From Aquisalimonas lutea (lineage in GTDB: Bacteria; Pseudomonadota; Gammaproteobacteria; Nitrococcales; Aquisalimonadaceae): 64,000 nt of DNA. Shown here piece after piece: positions 31,436-41,317 of the stretch. The notes beneath the pieces are model-generated. The model was not told the origin of the DNA and ran no database searches. It saw only the letters and a program-made list of their open reading frames with translations. Both the position numbers and the translations under genes were made by a program. Each line of letters opens with the position of its first letter. Positions within the stretch are counted from its first letter, which is position 1. The stretch is from NCBI RefSeq assembly GCF_030409225.1, contig NZ_JAUFPK010000005.1, positions 310,831 through 374,830 on the forward strand, in the 5' to 3' direction.

Positions 31436-32734
31436 ATGACAGACATCATCGAGACGACCCATCTGCGCCGGTTGATCCGCCTTCGATATTTGGTGATAGC
31501 GGGGCAGCTGGTAACGGTTCTGGGCGTACATGTAGGCCTTGAGCTCGCTCTCCCGATAACGCCGATGCTTGCGCTTATCGCCGCGTTGGCCGCGTTCAAT
31601 ATTGCAACTCAATGGCGTCTGGGCTCGGGCCGTCCGGTCACGCAACGGGAGTTCGCCGCACAGCTGATCATCGACATTGCGCAACTCAGCCTGCTGCTTT
31701 ACCTGAGTGGCGGCTATGCGAACCCCTTCATCTTCATGCTCCTGCCGCCGCTTGCCATTGCCGCCGCCGCTTTGTCGGGCTGGCATACGGGCTGGGTGGT
31801 AGCCGGCGCGGCCGTGTGCTACTCCGTGCTGCTGATGTTCCACGTCCCCCTTCCGGCACTGGAGGCGCTGCCAGTCGCCTCCCCGGTAGTCCTCCGGCAG
31901 ACGGGAATGTGGGTCTGCTTCATGGTCGCCGCCAGCGTTATCGTCTTTTTTGTATTGCGAACCCGTCAGACCCTGCGTGAAAAGGATCAGGCACTGGCCG
32001 AGGCGCGCGACCGGGCCCTGCGTAACGAGCATCTAGCGGTGGTGGGTAGCCTTGCTGCAGGTACCGCACATGAGCTTGGAACGCCTCTGGCAACCATGTC
32101 TTTTCTTACTGAAGAGATGCATGCCGACGTCGATACACCCCACCTGCGTGATCAGCTGAGCACCCTGCGTCGCCAGGTGTTGCGCTGTCGCGATGCTATT
32201 GATCAGCTCGCCGCATCCGCGGGGGAACTGCGAGCGAGTGCGGGATACTCCGGTGATCTGGAAGACTGGATTGTCCGGCTCGTGGGGCGCTGGCGTCGGG
32301 AAAGTCCGCAGACGCACATCGCACTGCATATTGATGATCATGCGCCGGCTGTAAGGCTGTTGCTGGATCGCGCGCTTGAACAGGCAGTATCGTCGTTGAT
32401 CTCCAACGCCGTGCGTGTCAGCACTGAAGTGGAGATTGTCGCCCGTTGGGACCACTCGGAGCTTGTGCTCGACGTGCTGGATCGCGGACCCGGGGTGCCC
32501 AGTGAACTCGCCTCGATTATTGGCCGCCAACCACTAGGCCAGCGGGAAGGGGTTCATGGCATGGGGCTCGGACTGTACCTGGCGACCGGCACGATCGAGC
32601 GGCTGGGCGGACGGCTGGAGTTGTCACCACGAGAGGGTGGTGGCACCCGAGCTCACCTCCTGTTCCCCATGAGCCGACTGAAATTTGATGATGGAATCGC
32701 AGAACAACAGGGTATATCGGCTTCTGCTGGTTGA
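31436..32734 (+). CDS. regB: RegB/PrrB/ActS-type redox sensor histidine kinase
   Basis: The product is 432 residues. Six hydrophobic segments occupy about 20-180. The strictly conserved quinone-sensing motif of the RegB family, GGxxNPF, is present (LSGGYANPFIFMLLPP, about residues 91-98). The H-box is AAGTAHELGTPLATMSF (His about 212), distinctive for RegB. The redox-active Cys equivalent stands in RRQVLRCRDAIDQL. The ATP-binding N and G boxes follow (SLISNAVRVS, DVLDRGPGVPSE, GMGLGLYLATGTIERLGG). RegB lowers its kinase activity when the quinone pool is oxidised. Its partner overlaps its 3' end. Confidence 0.92.
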   Translation: MTDIIETTHLRRLIRLRYLVIAGQLVTVLGVHVGLELALPITPMLALIAALAAFNIATQWRLGSGRPVTQREFAAQLIIDIAQLSLLLYLSGGYANPFIFMLLPPLAIAAAALSGWHTGWVVAGAAVCYSVLLMFHVPLPALEALPVASPVVLRQTGMWVCFMVAASVIVFFVLRTRQTLREKDQALAEARDRALRNEHLAVVGSLAAGTAHELGTPLATMSFLTEEMHADVDTPHLRDQLSTLRRQVLRCRDAIDQLAASAGELRASAGYSGDLEDWIVRLVGRWRRESPQTHIALHIDDHAPAVRLLLDRALEQAVSSLISNAVRVSTEVEIVARWDHSELVLDVLDRGPGVPSELASIIGRQPLGQREGVHGMGLGLYLATGTIERLGGRLELSPREGGGTRAHLLFPMSRLKFDDGIAEQQGISASAG

Positions 32735-33239
32735 AGATGACGAGGCCTTCTGTGCGGTGGCGGCAAGCGCCTTGCGCCGGCGCGGTTTTGATGTGCGGGT
32801 TGCGGCATCCGGCGATGTGGCACGCAGGATGGCGTCTGACTTCATACCGGAATATGCCGTACTCGATCTGCGTTTGGGGGAAGACTCCGGGCTCAGCCTG
32901 TTGCCAACGATTCTGGAGCATGCCCCTGACTGCCATGTCGTGGTGCTCACTGGCTACGCCAGTATCGCTACAGCCGTGGAAGCCATCAAGTTGGGGGCGG
33001 TCAACTACCTGACGAAGCCCGCCTCGATTGATGAACTCCTTGACGCGCTGTATCACCATGATCCCGATCCTGATCGCGAGGCTGCCAGCGAACCCATATC
33101 GGTCCGACGCGCAACCTGGGAGCACGTGCAGCGTGTCCTTCGGGAGGCCGGCGGGAATGTGTCGGAGGCTGCTCGACGGCTTGGCATGCACCGCCGAACC
33201 GTGCAGCGGATACTGAACAAGCGTCCACCCGCGCATTAG
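32688..33239 (+). CDS. regA: RegA/PrrA/ActR-type response regulator
   Basis: ATG 32688 or 32691 opens inside the last codons of regB. The receiver domain has LLLVEDDEAFCAV, the phospho-acceptor in YAVLDLRLGEDSGLSL (Asp about 60), VVVLTGYASIATAVEAIKLG and NYLTKPAS. A short Pro/Asp linker (HHDPDPDREA) replaces the four-proline hinge of model RegA. The Fis-type HTH is GGNVSEAARRLGMHRRTVQR with ILNKRPP, almost the RegA consensus. RegA binds GCGNC-N5-GNCGC sites and controls respiration, haem and cytochrome genes in purple bacteria. Four such sites are in this window. Confidence 0.92.
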   Translation: MMESQNNRVYRLLLVEDDEAFCAVAASALRRRGFDVRVAASGDVARRMASDFIPEYAVLDLRLGEDSGLSLLPTILEHAPDCHVVVLTGYASIATAVEAIKLGAVNYLTKPASIDELLDALYHHDPDPDREAASEPISVRRATWEHVQRVLREAGGNVSEAARRLGMHRRTVQRILNKRPPAH

Positions 33240-33326
33240 ATCTGCTTCGGTGGCTCGCCGGAGTCGTCCGACTTCGACCTATTTGCCAACTTCGCATAAA
33301 CCCTCAAACGGCTGGAATACTCCCGC

Positions 33327-33357
33327 TTGACCTTCCCACGATAGGAAGGTCTACCGT
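33327..33357 (+). promoter_or_regulatory. CueR-type copper-responsive promoter
   Basis: The -35 TTGACC (33327-33332) and -10 TACCGT (33352-33357) are 19 bases apart. The spacer carries the dyad ACCTTCC-N7-GGAAGGT (33330-33350), the CueR operator form found before copA and cueO. It controls the small membrane protein and the multicopper oxidase. No cueR gene is in the window, so the regulator must be encoded elsewhere. Confidence 0.9.
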
Positions 33358-33458
33358 TGCGCCTTTACGCCGTTTCAACCGGTAGCCGTTTCGACCGCGT
33401 AGCCTGGGTTTTGGCCGATATCGGGCCGAACAACAGTGACACTCTGGAGAATGCAATC

Positions 33459-33662
33459 ATGCGGACCTTCTTAATCATGCTGTCTTTGATGCTGTTGCCG
33501 AGTTGGAGCGGCTTGGTGCTGGCGCAGAGCGATTACGGACCCGGCGCCATGGGTGGTGGTGGAAGTGGCGGCATGATGATCATACCCATGTTGTTCGGCT
33601 TGCTGGTGCTTGCCATCCTGATCCTCGCGGTCATGGCCCTGGTCAAGTATCTGCGCCAGTGA
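33459..33662 (+). CDS. Small Gly/Met-rich exported membrane protein of the copper operon
   Basis: ATG 33459 (MRTFLIMLSLMLLPSWSGLV) with GGAGA nine bases before it is preferred over the frame opening at 33357, which would start inside the promoter. The product of 67 residues has a signal peptide, a Gly/Met stretch (GAMGGGGSGGMMIIP) and one C-terminal membrane helix (LFGLLVLAILILAVMALVKY). It lies between a CueR-type promoter and the multicopper oxidase. It is likely a copper-induced envelope peptide of unknown mechanism. Confidence 0.75.
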   Translation: MRTFLIMLSLMLLPSWSGLVLAQSDYGPGAMGGGGSGGMMIIPMLFGLLVLAILILAVMALVKYLRQ

Positions 33663-33694
33663 GGCGCACCTGAGCGCGGCAAGGGGCGAGCGTT

Positions 33695-35266
33695 ATGACC
33701 CATGTTGATCCGGGACGACGCGCCGTATTGCGATGGTTTGGCGGCCTTGCGACGGTCTCTGCCCTGGCGGGGACCGGGGTGTGGCTCGGAGGCTCCCGGC
33801 CCGGCTTGCCGTATGCGACCGCCATGGCATCCGGCCGCGAGGACGGAGCTTTCGATGTCGACCTGCGGTTGCGGGCGCATGCCGATGAGGTCCCCATCTT
33901 CTCCGGCCCGGCCAGCGAGGTCTGGCGATACACAGCCGAGCGGATCGCCGGGCCCGCGGATACACTCACCGCCCTGGGTGAGAGCTATCCGGGGCCCTTG
34001 ATTCGTCTTCGCCGGGGCCAGCGCCTGCGGGTCGAGCTCCGTAACGAGCTGCCGGAAGACACCACGGTGCACTGGCACGGCCTGCACGTGCCGTCCGAGG
34101 TGGACGGCCAGCCGCGCCTGCCCATCGCACCGGGTGCCAGGCAGGAGATCGCGTTCGATGTCCGGGATCGGGCAGGGCTTTACTGGTATCACCCCCATCC
34201 CCACGGCCCGCGCGGCGGGCGGGTCGGCTTCCAGGCCTATGCGGGCCTTGCCGGGCCGCTGATGATCACCGACGAGCAGGAACAGGCCCTGGAGCTTCCG
34301 GCCGGCGAGCAGGAGTTCGTGCTGTTGCTGCAGGATCGCTCGTTCACCCGCGACAACCAGCTTCAGTACATCGGCGATGGAATGGGGTCGATGATGACGC
34401 GCATGCGCGGCTTCCGGGGCAACCGGATGCTGGTGAACGGCCGCCCGGACGCCCGGCGCGACGTTGCCACTCAGCCGTACCGGCTGCGCATCCTCAACGG
34501 CTCCAACGCGCGCATCTACAAGCTCGCCTGGAGCGACGGACGCCCGGTCACCGTCATCGGCACGGACGGGGGATTACTCGCCGCGCCAGAGCAGCGTGCC
34601 TTCGTCACCCTGGCGCCCGCGCAACGCACTGATCTATGGGTCGATTTCGGTGGCGCGAAGCCCGGTGACTCCGTGCGCCTCGTGAGCGAGGCGTACGAGA
34701 TGAGCGGCATGGGCGGGGGCATGATGGGCGGCGGCATGATGGGCAGCCAGCGGGAATCGCTGGTCACGTTCCGGATCACTTCGCCGGAGACCGATCCCAG
34801 GGGGTTGCCGGAGCGTCTTGCCGAGGACTTGCCAGCGCCGTCCATCCGGCCGGATACGCCAGTGCGCCGCTTCACGCTGGGCATGCGGATGATGCGTGGC
34901 TTCACGATCAACGGCCGCCAGATGAACGGCACGAATGTGGCGGACGACGAGATCGTCACTCTCGGGGACACCGAAATCTGGGAGTTCGTCAACGATACGA
35001 TGATGCCCCACCCCATGCACGTGCACGGACTGCAGTTTCACGTCCACGAACGCATCGCCGAGGGCAGCAGGACGGAGCTTCATGACGGCCTTATCGACGC
35101 CGGCCTGCACGACACGGTGCTCGTGTTCCCCGGTGAGCGGGTTCGCCTTGCGATGACGTTCGAGCATTTCACGGGCTTGTACATGTACCACTGCCACAAC
35201 ATGGAGCACGAGGATGCTGGCATGATGCGGTACTTCCGGGTGGATCCATCGCGCATTAGTGCATGA
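33695..35266 (+). CDS. Tat-exported multicopper oxidase (CopA/CueO type)
   Basis: The product is 523 residues. The Tat signal is GRRAVLRWFGGLATVSALAG. The copper sites are TVHWHGLHVP (about 126), YWYHPHPHGPRGG (about 165), HPMHVHGLQFHVHE (about 438) and YHCHNMEHEDAGMM (about 498), giving T1, T2 and T3 ligands. A Met-rich patch (MSGMGGGMMGGGMMGSQ, about 335-350) resembles the CueO substrate-access region. The enzyme oxidises Cu(I) to Cu(II) in the periplasm. It is induced from the CueR-type promoter at 33327 and followed by a strong hairpin (35302). Confidence 0.93.
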   Translation: MTHVDPGRRAVLRWFGGLATVSALAGTGVWLGGSRPGLPYATAMASGREDGAFDVDLRLRAHADEVPIFSGPASEVWRYTAERIAGPADTLTALGESYPGPLIRLRRGQRLRVELRNELPEDTTVHWHGLHVPSEVDGQPRLPIAPGARQEIAFDVRDRAGLYWYHPHPHGPRGGRVGFQAYAGLAGPLMITDEQEQALELPAGEQEFVLLLQDRSFTRDNQLQYIGDGMGSMMTRMRGFRGNRMLVNGRPDARRDVATQPYRLRILNGSNARIYKLAWSDGRPVTVIGTDGGLLAAPEQRAFVTLAPAQRTDLWVDFGGAKPGDSVRLVSEAYEMSGMGGGMMGGGMMGSQRESLVTFRITSPETDPRGLPERLAEDLPAPSIRPDTPVRRFTLGMRMMRGFTINGRQMNGTNVADDEIVTLGDTEIWEFVNDTMMPHPMHVHGLQFHVHERIAEGSRTELHDGLIDAGLHDTVLVFPGERVRLAMTFEHFTGLYMYHCHNMEHEDAGMMRYFRVDPSRISA

Positions 35267-35301
35267 GGACAGATTCCGTTGTTTCCACGGTTTCTGGCCC
35301 A

Positions 35302-35335
35302 CCCCATCCCGGGAATCCGTACTGCCGGGATGGGG
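35302..35335. terminator. Strong 11-bp hairpin after the multicopper oxidase gene
   Basis: CCCCATCCCGG (35302-35312) pairs exactly with CCGGGATGGGG (35325-35335) across a 12-base loop. It lies 36 bases after the oxidase stop and just before the end of a minus-strand copper-ATPase remnant. No T-run follows, so it would be an atypical, perhaps bidirectional, terminator. Confidence 0.5.
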
Positions 35336-35354
35336 CAAAGGTGTCAGGGGTCCG

Positions 35355-35445
35355 TTAGAGCTTGGCCATGCGCAGGCGTAACGCATTGCCGATAACCGAA
35401 ACGGAGCTCAGACTCATGGCGGCTGCAGCGAACATCGGGCTGATA
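35355..35445 (-). pseudogene. copA: C-terminal remnant of a Cu(I) P-type ATPase
   Basis: Minus-strand reading gives ISPMFAAAAMSLSSVSVIGN followed by ALRLRMAKL and a stop. SPMxAAAAMSLSSVSVIxNALRLR is the last-helix motif of CopA-type Cu(I) pumps, including the Met and Ser that bind copper in the membrane. Upstream of the Ile the reading frame loses all similarity. The fragment is too short to have a start codon. It is evidence of a former copA gene next to the copper promoter. Confidence 0.85.
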
Positions 35446-35456
35446 TGCGAGCGTTG

Positions 35457-35938
35457 TTATTCCATCGGGCGGAGATCTCGGCCGCTGCGGCATCGGTGTG
35501 CCGTCTCGGCCAGTGGCGGTCCACGTTGCTCGGGTGGCAGAACACACAACGTGAAGCTGGACACAAAGGCGTCAAAGGTGCCCGACGGGGAGCTCGCGGT
35601 CGTGATGTAGGCCCGGTGCAGTTGCACCCTCATGCCGGCGGGGAGGGAACGGCTCTGTGCGCGGGCAAGCAGGGCAGAGTTCAAGTCGAACCCCGTGATC
35701 TGAACCCGTTCGGGTAATAGGCCAGGTTGCGTCCAGTGCCAACGCCTGCCTCAAAAACATCTTCCGTAAGGCCCGCGCGCAAGAGCCGTCGCAGCTGTCG
35801 AGGGGGTGCCCACTCGAATGGTAGGTCGGCCAGACTGTGAAGCGGGGCAACACGACTGTAATGGGCCTTCACATGCGAGATGCTGTCATCCCCCGTCAGG
35901 CGGCTCCCTCCCTTGAGCGGCGTCTCTATGTCGCACAT
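35457..35938 (-). pseudogene. Class I methyltransferase, frameshifted
   Basis: ATG 35938 overlaps the merC stop by 13 bases. The first frame gives VKAHYSRVAPLHSLADLPFE and LTEDVFEAGVGTGRNLAYYP (motif I EAGVGTGRN), then runs out near 35,690. A second frame continues ITGFDLNSALLARAQSRSLP, and TFDAFVSSFTLCVLPPEQ. Together they form the first two thirds of a small SAM-dependent methyltransferase often seen in metal-resistance clusters. The frameshift near 35,700 and the missing C-terminus make it a pseudogene. Confidence 0.75.
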
Positions 35939-36318
35939 TGCTTGTTGCGGCTGGAGAGCATGTCCCAGATGGATACGCCGAGTACCGCGGCAAGCCCTGG
36001 ATAGAAGAACAGCTCGCTCATGGTGATCGCACCGATGAGGATCAGGACAGGACCAGCGAGGCCGAGCGCCAGGCGGTGCCACTGCCGGTGCTTGAAGTAT
36101 CCCAGGACATTGATCACCACCAGCAGCACCGCGATCGCCGGAATCACCGCGTTGACCAGCGCACCCTCCAACGGACTGAGAAAGCCCAGGCCAAGGGCGA
36201 CCCCAACGCCGGCCAGCGCCGGGAAACACACCGAACAACCCGCTCCGGCAACCAACGTGGCCCCGAAGCCGAACCTGTCACCCAGACGGGTTACTGCGTC
36301 TAGCATGCTGCCTAGCAT
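35926..36318 (-). CDS. merC: Mercury uptake membrane protein MerC
   Basis: The product is 130 residues with four helices. The Cys pair of helix 1 in GFGATLVAGAGCSVCFPALA (CxxC) and GLGFLSPLEGALVNAVIPAI, then KHRQWHRLALGLAGPVLILI and VLGVSIWDMLSSRNKQC, are the MerC pattern. MerC takes Hg(II) into the cytoplasm for MerA. It lies 30 bases downstream of merA. merT and merP are not present, so MerC would be the sole importer of this mer operon. Confidence 0.9.
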   Translation of the reverse strand: MLGSMLDAVTRLGDRFGFGATLVAGAGCSVCFPALAGVGVALGLGFLSPLEGALVNAVIPAIAVLLVVINVLGYFKHRQWHRLALGLAGPVLILIGAITMSELFFYPGLAAVLGVSIWDMLSSRNKQCAT

Positions 36319-36348
36319 TGCGCTTTCCTCCGATAGATACCGATAAGC

Positions 36349-38425
<2,077 letters not shown>

Positions 38426-38478
38426 CCGTCCTCCCAGTGCATCCTGGACTTCCCCAGCACCGTGGACACTCCGACGCT

Positions 38479-38700
38479 ATGATTGGCTATTCCGCCTGGC
38501 GCACCCCCGCGCGCATCCTCACGTTTAGCTTTGGCACCCGCGACTCCTTCGTGGTGCTTGAAACTGCCGTAGCTCTTCCGGATGGCTGGGAGACGGCGGT
38601 TGTCGTGATTGTCTTTCAGACCCTGATGGAACTCTTCGGGATGGTCGTCTTCCTCTCCTGGCTGCCTCGCAAGCCCATGCCCAATCCCGGACCAATGTGA
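38479..38700 (+). pseudogene. C-terminal remnant of a bile acid:Na+ symporter/arsenite-type transporter
   Basis: The frame gives RILTFSFGTRDSFVVLETAV, ALPDGWETAVVVIVFQTLME and LFGMVVFLSWLPR. The pattern xxRNSFVVLPxALALPxGWExxVVVIVFQxLxELFGMV is the end of the BASS/ACR3-like transporter superfamily, where metal-cluster members export arsenite or related ions. Only the last two helices remain and there is no start codon of its own. No ars regulator is nearby. Confidence 0.6.
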
Positions 38701-38959
38701 CTTCCTATGGTTGTACCCAGAATCACAATGCGCGCAAGGTGGCCTCAACTGGGCGTATAAGGCCGGGCATGGAATCGGTGATATTCAACGGTATCGCGCC
38801 GACAAATATTACGACCTGTCGGCACAGAATGCCTGCCCGTTGCGTCATACTCCCAGCGGCCAGCGAGGCCCCGACAAGTAGTGGATAACAAATCTGCAAC
38901 GGCCCTACGCAGACGGAATCTTGCAGATGCAGCGCGGGCAGCGGGTGTCGCGGGGCGGC

Positions 38960-40120
38960 TTAGACTTGGACGAGGAACGCGGTCGCGTACATTACCGCCA
39001 CCCCCGCCGCAAATCCGCCCACGGAGGTCGCCGAAAGAACCGCTCCTCGGTCCGCGGCCATAGTAGTCCGGCGCAGATGATCTCCGACCTCGAATAGCAC
39101 CTGGAGAATTGCGCCAACGCCGAGACCAAGGAAAAGCGCCGACCAGTGTGGCGCAAAGGCGTATGCCCCAATCCAGACCCCGAGTACGGCTGGCAGACCG
39201 GCGACTGCCACGAGTCCGATCCATACCCACGCCGGCACCCGCTCGTTGGTCAGCGGCGCAGAAATGCCGATACCCTCGGTGAGATTGTGCAGGGTGAAGC
39301 CGATAACCAGGAAAGTTCCAAGGGCAGCCGCGCCTGCAGCGAACGAACCACCGATTGCGAGGCCCTCGCCCAGGTTGTGCAAGCCAATCCCAAGCGCGAT
39401 GTACCAAGCCAGTGCTCGCCCTTCAGGCGGTCTGCCGTGGCGCCGCCCCAACGCGACAAGGCCAAGGAATGCCACGAGTGCGGCAAGCCAAACCATGGCC
39501 GTGCCCTGGAACAGCGATGCAGCACGCTCTCCGAGTTTCAGCCCCTCTACCAGCGTGTCCACCAGCAGGAAGGTGAGCAGGCCCAGGGTCAACGCCAGCG
39601 CAAACTGAAAACCTCGCCGCCCGGCACGTTGTAGCGCCGGGCGAAAGCATACGCCGAGCGCTACCGGGAGCACACCCACGTAGAGACCGAGCAGGCCGTA
39701 GCCGAGCACCTGGCGCACTGTGCCCTGCGGGGTCGCCGTGGCCACTTCGATGGTATGGTTAAAGGTGATGCCGGTATTGGTGACGAAAGTAATTTCGTGG
39801 AGTTCGTCCTCAACCCAGGGATAAGGAATACGGATCCATGCACTTTCACCGCGGCCCATCGGGCCAGCGGGCTCCTGGGTGAACGTCCAGTAGGCGCCGT
39901 CCACCTGGACCTGTGCAATACGCATCGGGTCCGATCCTCCTGCGCGCACCTTGAGAGATATCCCCTCGTCGTTCAGCACGGTGCGCTCGACAGTGAGCGC
40001 TTCGGTGGGTGGTGGCGAAACGCCGAGTAGCGCGAGGGGATTGGTGGCAAGGAAGCCAGCAATGGCCCCGCCGAGAAGCAGCAGAGGCAACAGTAGGGAG
40101 GACCAGAAGCGCAGGCTCAT
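38960..40120 (-). CDS. ZIP-family metal transporter with periplasmic N-terminal domain
   Basis: ATG 40120 shares bases with the stop of the upstream multicopper oxidase gene (TGATG). The product of about 386 residues starts with a helix (LLLPLLLLGGAIAGFLATNP), a β-rich extracytoplasmic stretch of about 110 residues (VQVDGAYWTFTQEPAGPMGR, YPWVEDELHEITFVTN), then a ZIP core with the metal motifs LGIGLHNLGEGLAIGGSF and VIGFTLHNLTEGIGISAP. ZIP proteins carry divalent metals such as Zn, Fe or Mn into the cytoplasm. The N-terminal domain is unusual for the family and may receive metal from the oxidase encoded in the same transcript. Confidence 0.88.
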   Translation of the reverse strand: MSLRFWSSLLLPLLLLGGAIAGFLATNPLALLGVSPPPTEALTVERTVLNDEGISLKVRAGGSDPMRIAQVQVDGAYWTFTQEPAGPMGRGESAWIRIPYPWVEDELHEITFVTNTGITFNHTIEVATATPQGTVRQVLGYGLLGLYVGVLPVALGVCFRPALQRAGRRGFQFALALTLGLLTFLLVDTLVEGLKLGERAASLFQGTAMVWLAALVAFLGLVALGRRHGRPPEGRALAWYIALGIGLHNLGEGLAIGGSFAAGAAALGTFLVIGFTLHNLTEGIGISAPLTNERVPAWVWIGLVAVAGLPAVLGVWIGAYAFAPHWSALFLGLGVGAILQVLFEVGDHLRRTTMAADRGAVLSATSVGGFAAGVAVMYATAFLVQV

Positions 40121-41211
40121 CACACCACCTCGAAAAAGCTCATCCAACCAAGCTCCACGAACTCGCTCTGGTGGGCGTGGAACATGTACAACCCGGGCTC
40201 GTGATCGGAGAAGGAGAACTCCAGGATCCCGCGCTGCGCTTGGCACTGCATCACTGTGTCCACCGTCCTCAACGTGGGCGTCAGGGTGGTGCCATGGTCG
40301 TAGTAGTCGAAGAAGTTGGCGTGCAAGTGCAGCGAGTTCACCGGGTCGAACTCGGTGACATTGATTAGGTAGAGCCGCACAGGGCGACTCCGCTCGATAC
40401 GAATCGGTCGATTCGCATACGCATGGGCGATCGTGTTGACAGCGTAGACTTCGTTTTCTTCGTCGAAGTTCGTGTCAAAGCCATTCATAACCATGACGAA
40501 CTCCTGCCAGCGGCGGTTTTCCTCGCTGCCGAGCAACCGCGATTGCGCAACGTCCGCCTGCTCCGGATGGCGCTTCGGGTCCGGGTCGACGATGAAGGCA
40601 CCGTAGAGACCCTTGTGGATGTGGCGCTTTAGCGGGACCGAGTGGCAGTGATACAGGTGGCAGCCGAAGGGTTCGGCATCAAACTCGTATGTGAACGTTT
40701 CTCCCGGCGCGACCTGCCCCGCGCCCGGTACGCCGTCCATTCGTGCCGAGTGGATTCCGTGGAAGTGCATCGTATGCGAATGACTGCCGGCGTTGGTAAA
40801 GCGGACACGGATGCGGTCGCCTTCGGTGGCGCGCAGGGTGGGCCCCGGCACGCGACCTTCGTATGTCCAGGCCGGGAAGAAGATTCCGGGCGCGATCTCG
40901 ATTTCCTTGTCGACCGCCGTGATGGTGTACTCACGCAGATGCCGGCCGTCTGGCAGCTCGCTCACCTCGCCGATATCCCAGTCATTGAGAACCTCGCCCG
41001 GGTCAAAGCCGTTGCGCTCGTGGTTCACTTCACCCACGGTGGTCATTCCGTCGGTGCGGGAGTCTCCTGAACCGTGCTTCCCGCCCTGCTGAGTATGAGC
41101 CACACCCGCTAAGGAGCCGAAGCGCGCGCTCGAAAGGCCCAGCAGTGCAGCTGCTCCACTGCCGAGCCCGCCCCGCAGGAGAGCGCGGCGAGTGAGTGAT
41201 GGTATGTTCAT
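40120..41211 (-). CDS. Two-domain multicopper oxidase, Tat-exported
   Basis: ATG 41211 (MNIPSLTRRALLRGGLGSGA) gives a Tat signal with RRALLRGG. The 363-residue protein has copper sites HSHTMHFHGIHSARMDG, CHLYHCHSVPLKRHIHKGLY, LHLHANFFDYYDHG and MFHAHQSEFVELGWM. The size and site pattern fit two-cupredoxin-domain multicopper oxidases, related to copper nitrite reductases. The substrate may be a metal ion (Mn, Fe or Cu). It is coupled to a downstream ZIP transporter gene. A palindrome stands at 41251-41270, 40 bases upstream of the start. Confidence 0.9.
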   Translation of the reverse strand: MNIPSLTRRALLRGGLGSGAAALLGLSSARFGSLAGVAHTQQGGKHGSGDSRTDGMTTVGEVNHERNGFDPGEVLNDWDIGEVSELPDGRHLREYTITAVDKEIEIAPGIFFPAWTYEGRVPGPTLRATEGDRIRVRFTNAGSHSHTMHFHGIHSARMDGVPGAGQVAPGETFTYEFDAEPFGCHLYHCHSVPLKRHIHKGLYGAFIVDPDPKRHPEQADVAQSRLLGSEENRRWQEFVMVMNGFDTNFDEENEVYAVNTIAHAYANRPIRIERSRPVRLYLINVTEFDPVNSLHLHANFFDYYDHGTTLTPTLRTVDTVMQCQAQRGILEFSFSDHEPGLYMFHAHQSEFVELGWMSFFEVV

Positions 41212-41250
41212 GGACGTCCCCATCCACATTTGATCGTCATCTTGCTTTAT

Positions 41251-41270
41251 AGATTAGCAATAGCTAATCT
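41251..41270. promoter_or_regulatory. Palindromic operator upstream of the oxidase-ZIP operon
   Basis: AGATTAGCAATAGCTAATCT has 8-base perfect arms around AATA. It is AT-rich against GC-rich surroundings and lies 40 bases before the oxidase ATG and 48 bases from the divergent 41318 gene. The form resembles DtxR/MntR- or Fur-type metal-repressor sites. Which regulator binds is not known; none is adjacent. Confidence 0.6.
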
Positions 41271-41317
41271 AGATTGTCTACACTAACTCATCGATCACGA
41301 GTATCAGACGTAGGTGC

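Noticed and set aside
35302-35335. Classical rho-independent terminator
   Set aside because: The stem is strong but no T-run follows on either strand, so it is listed only as a possible terminator.
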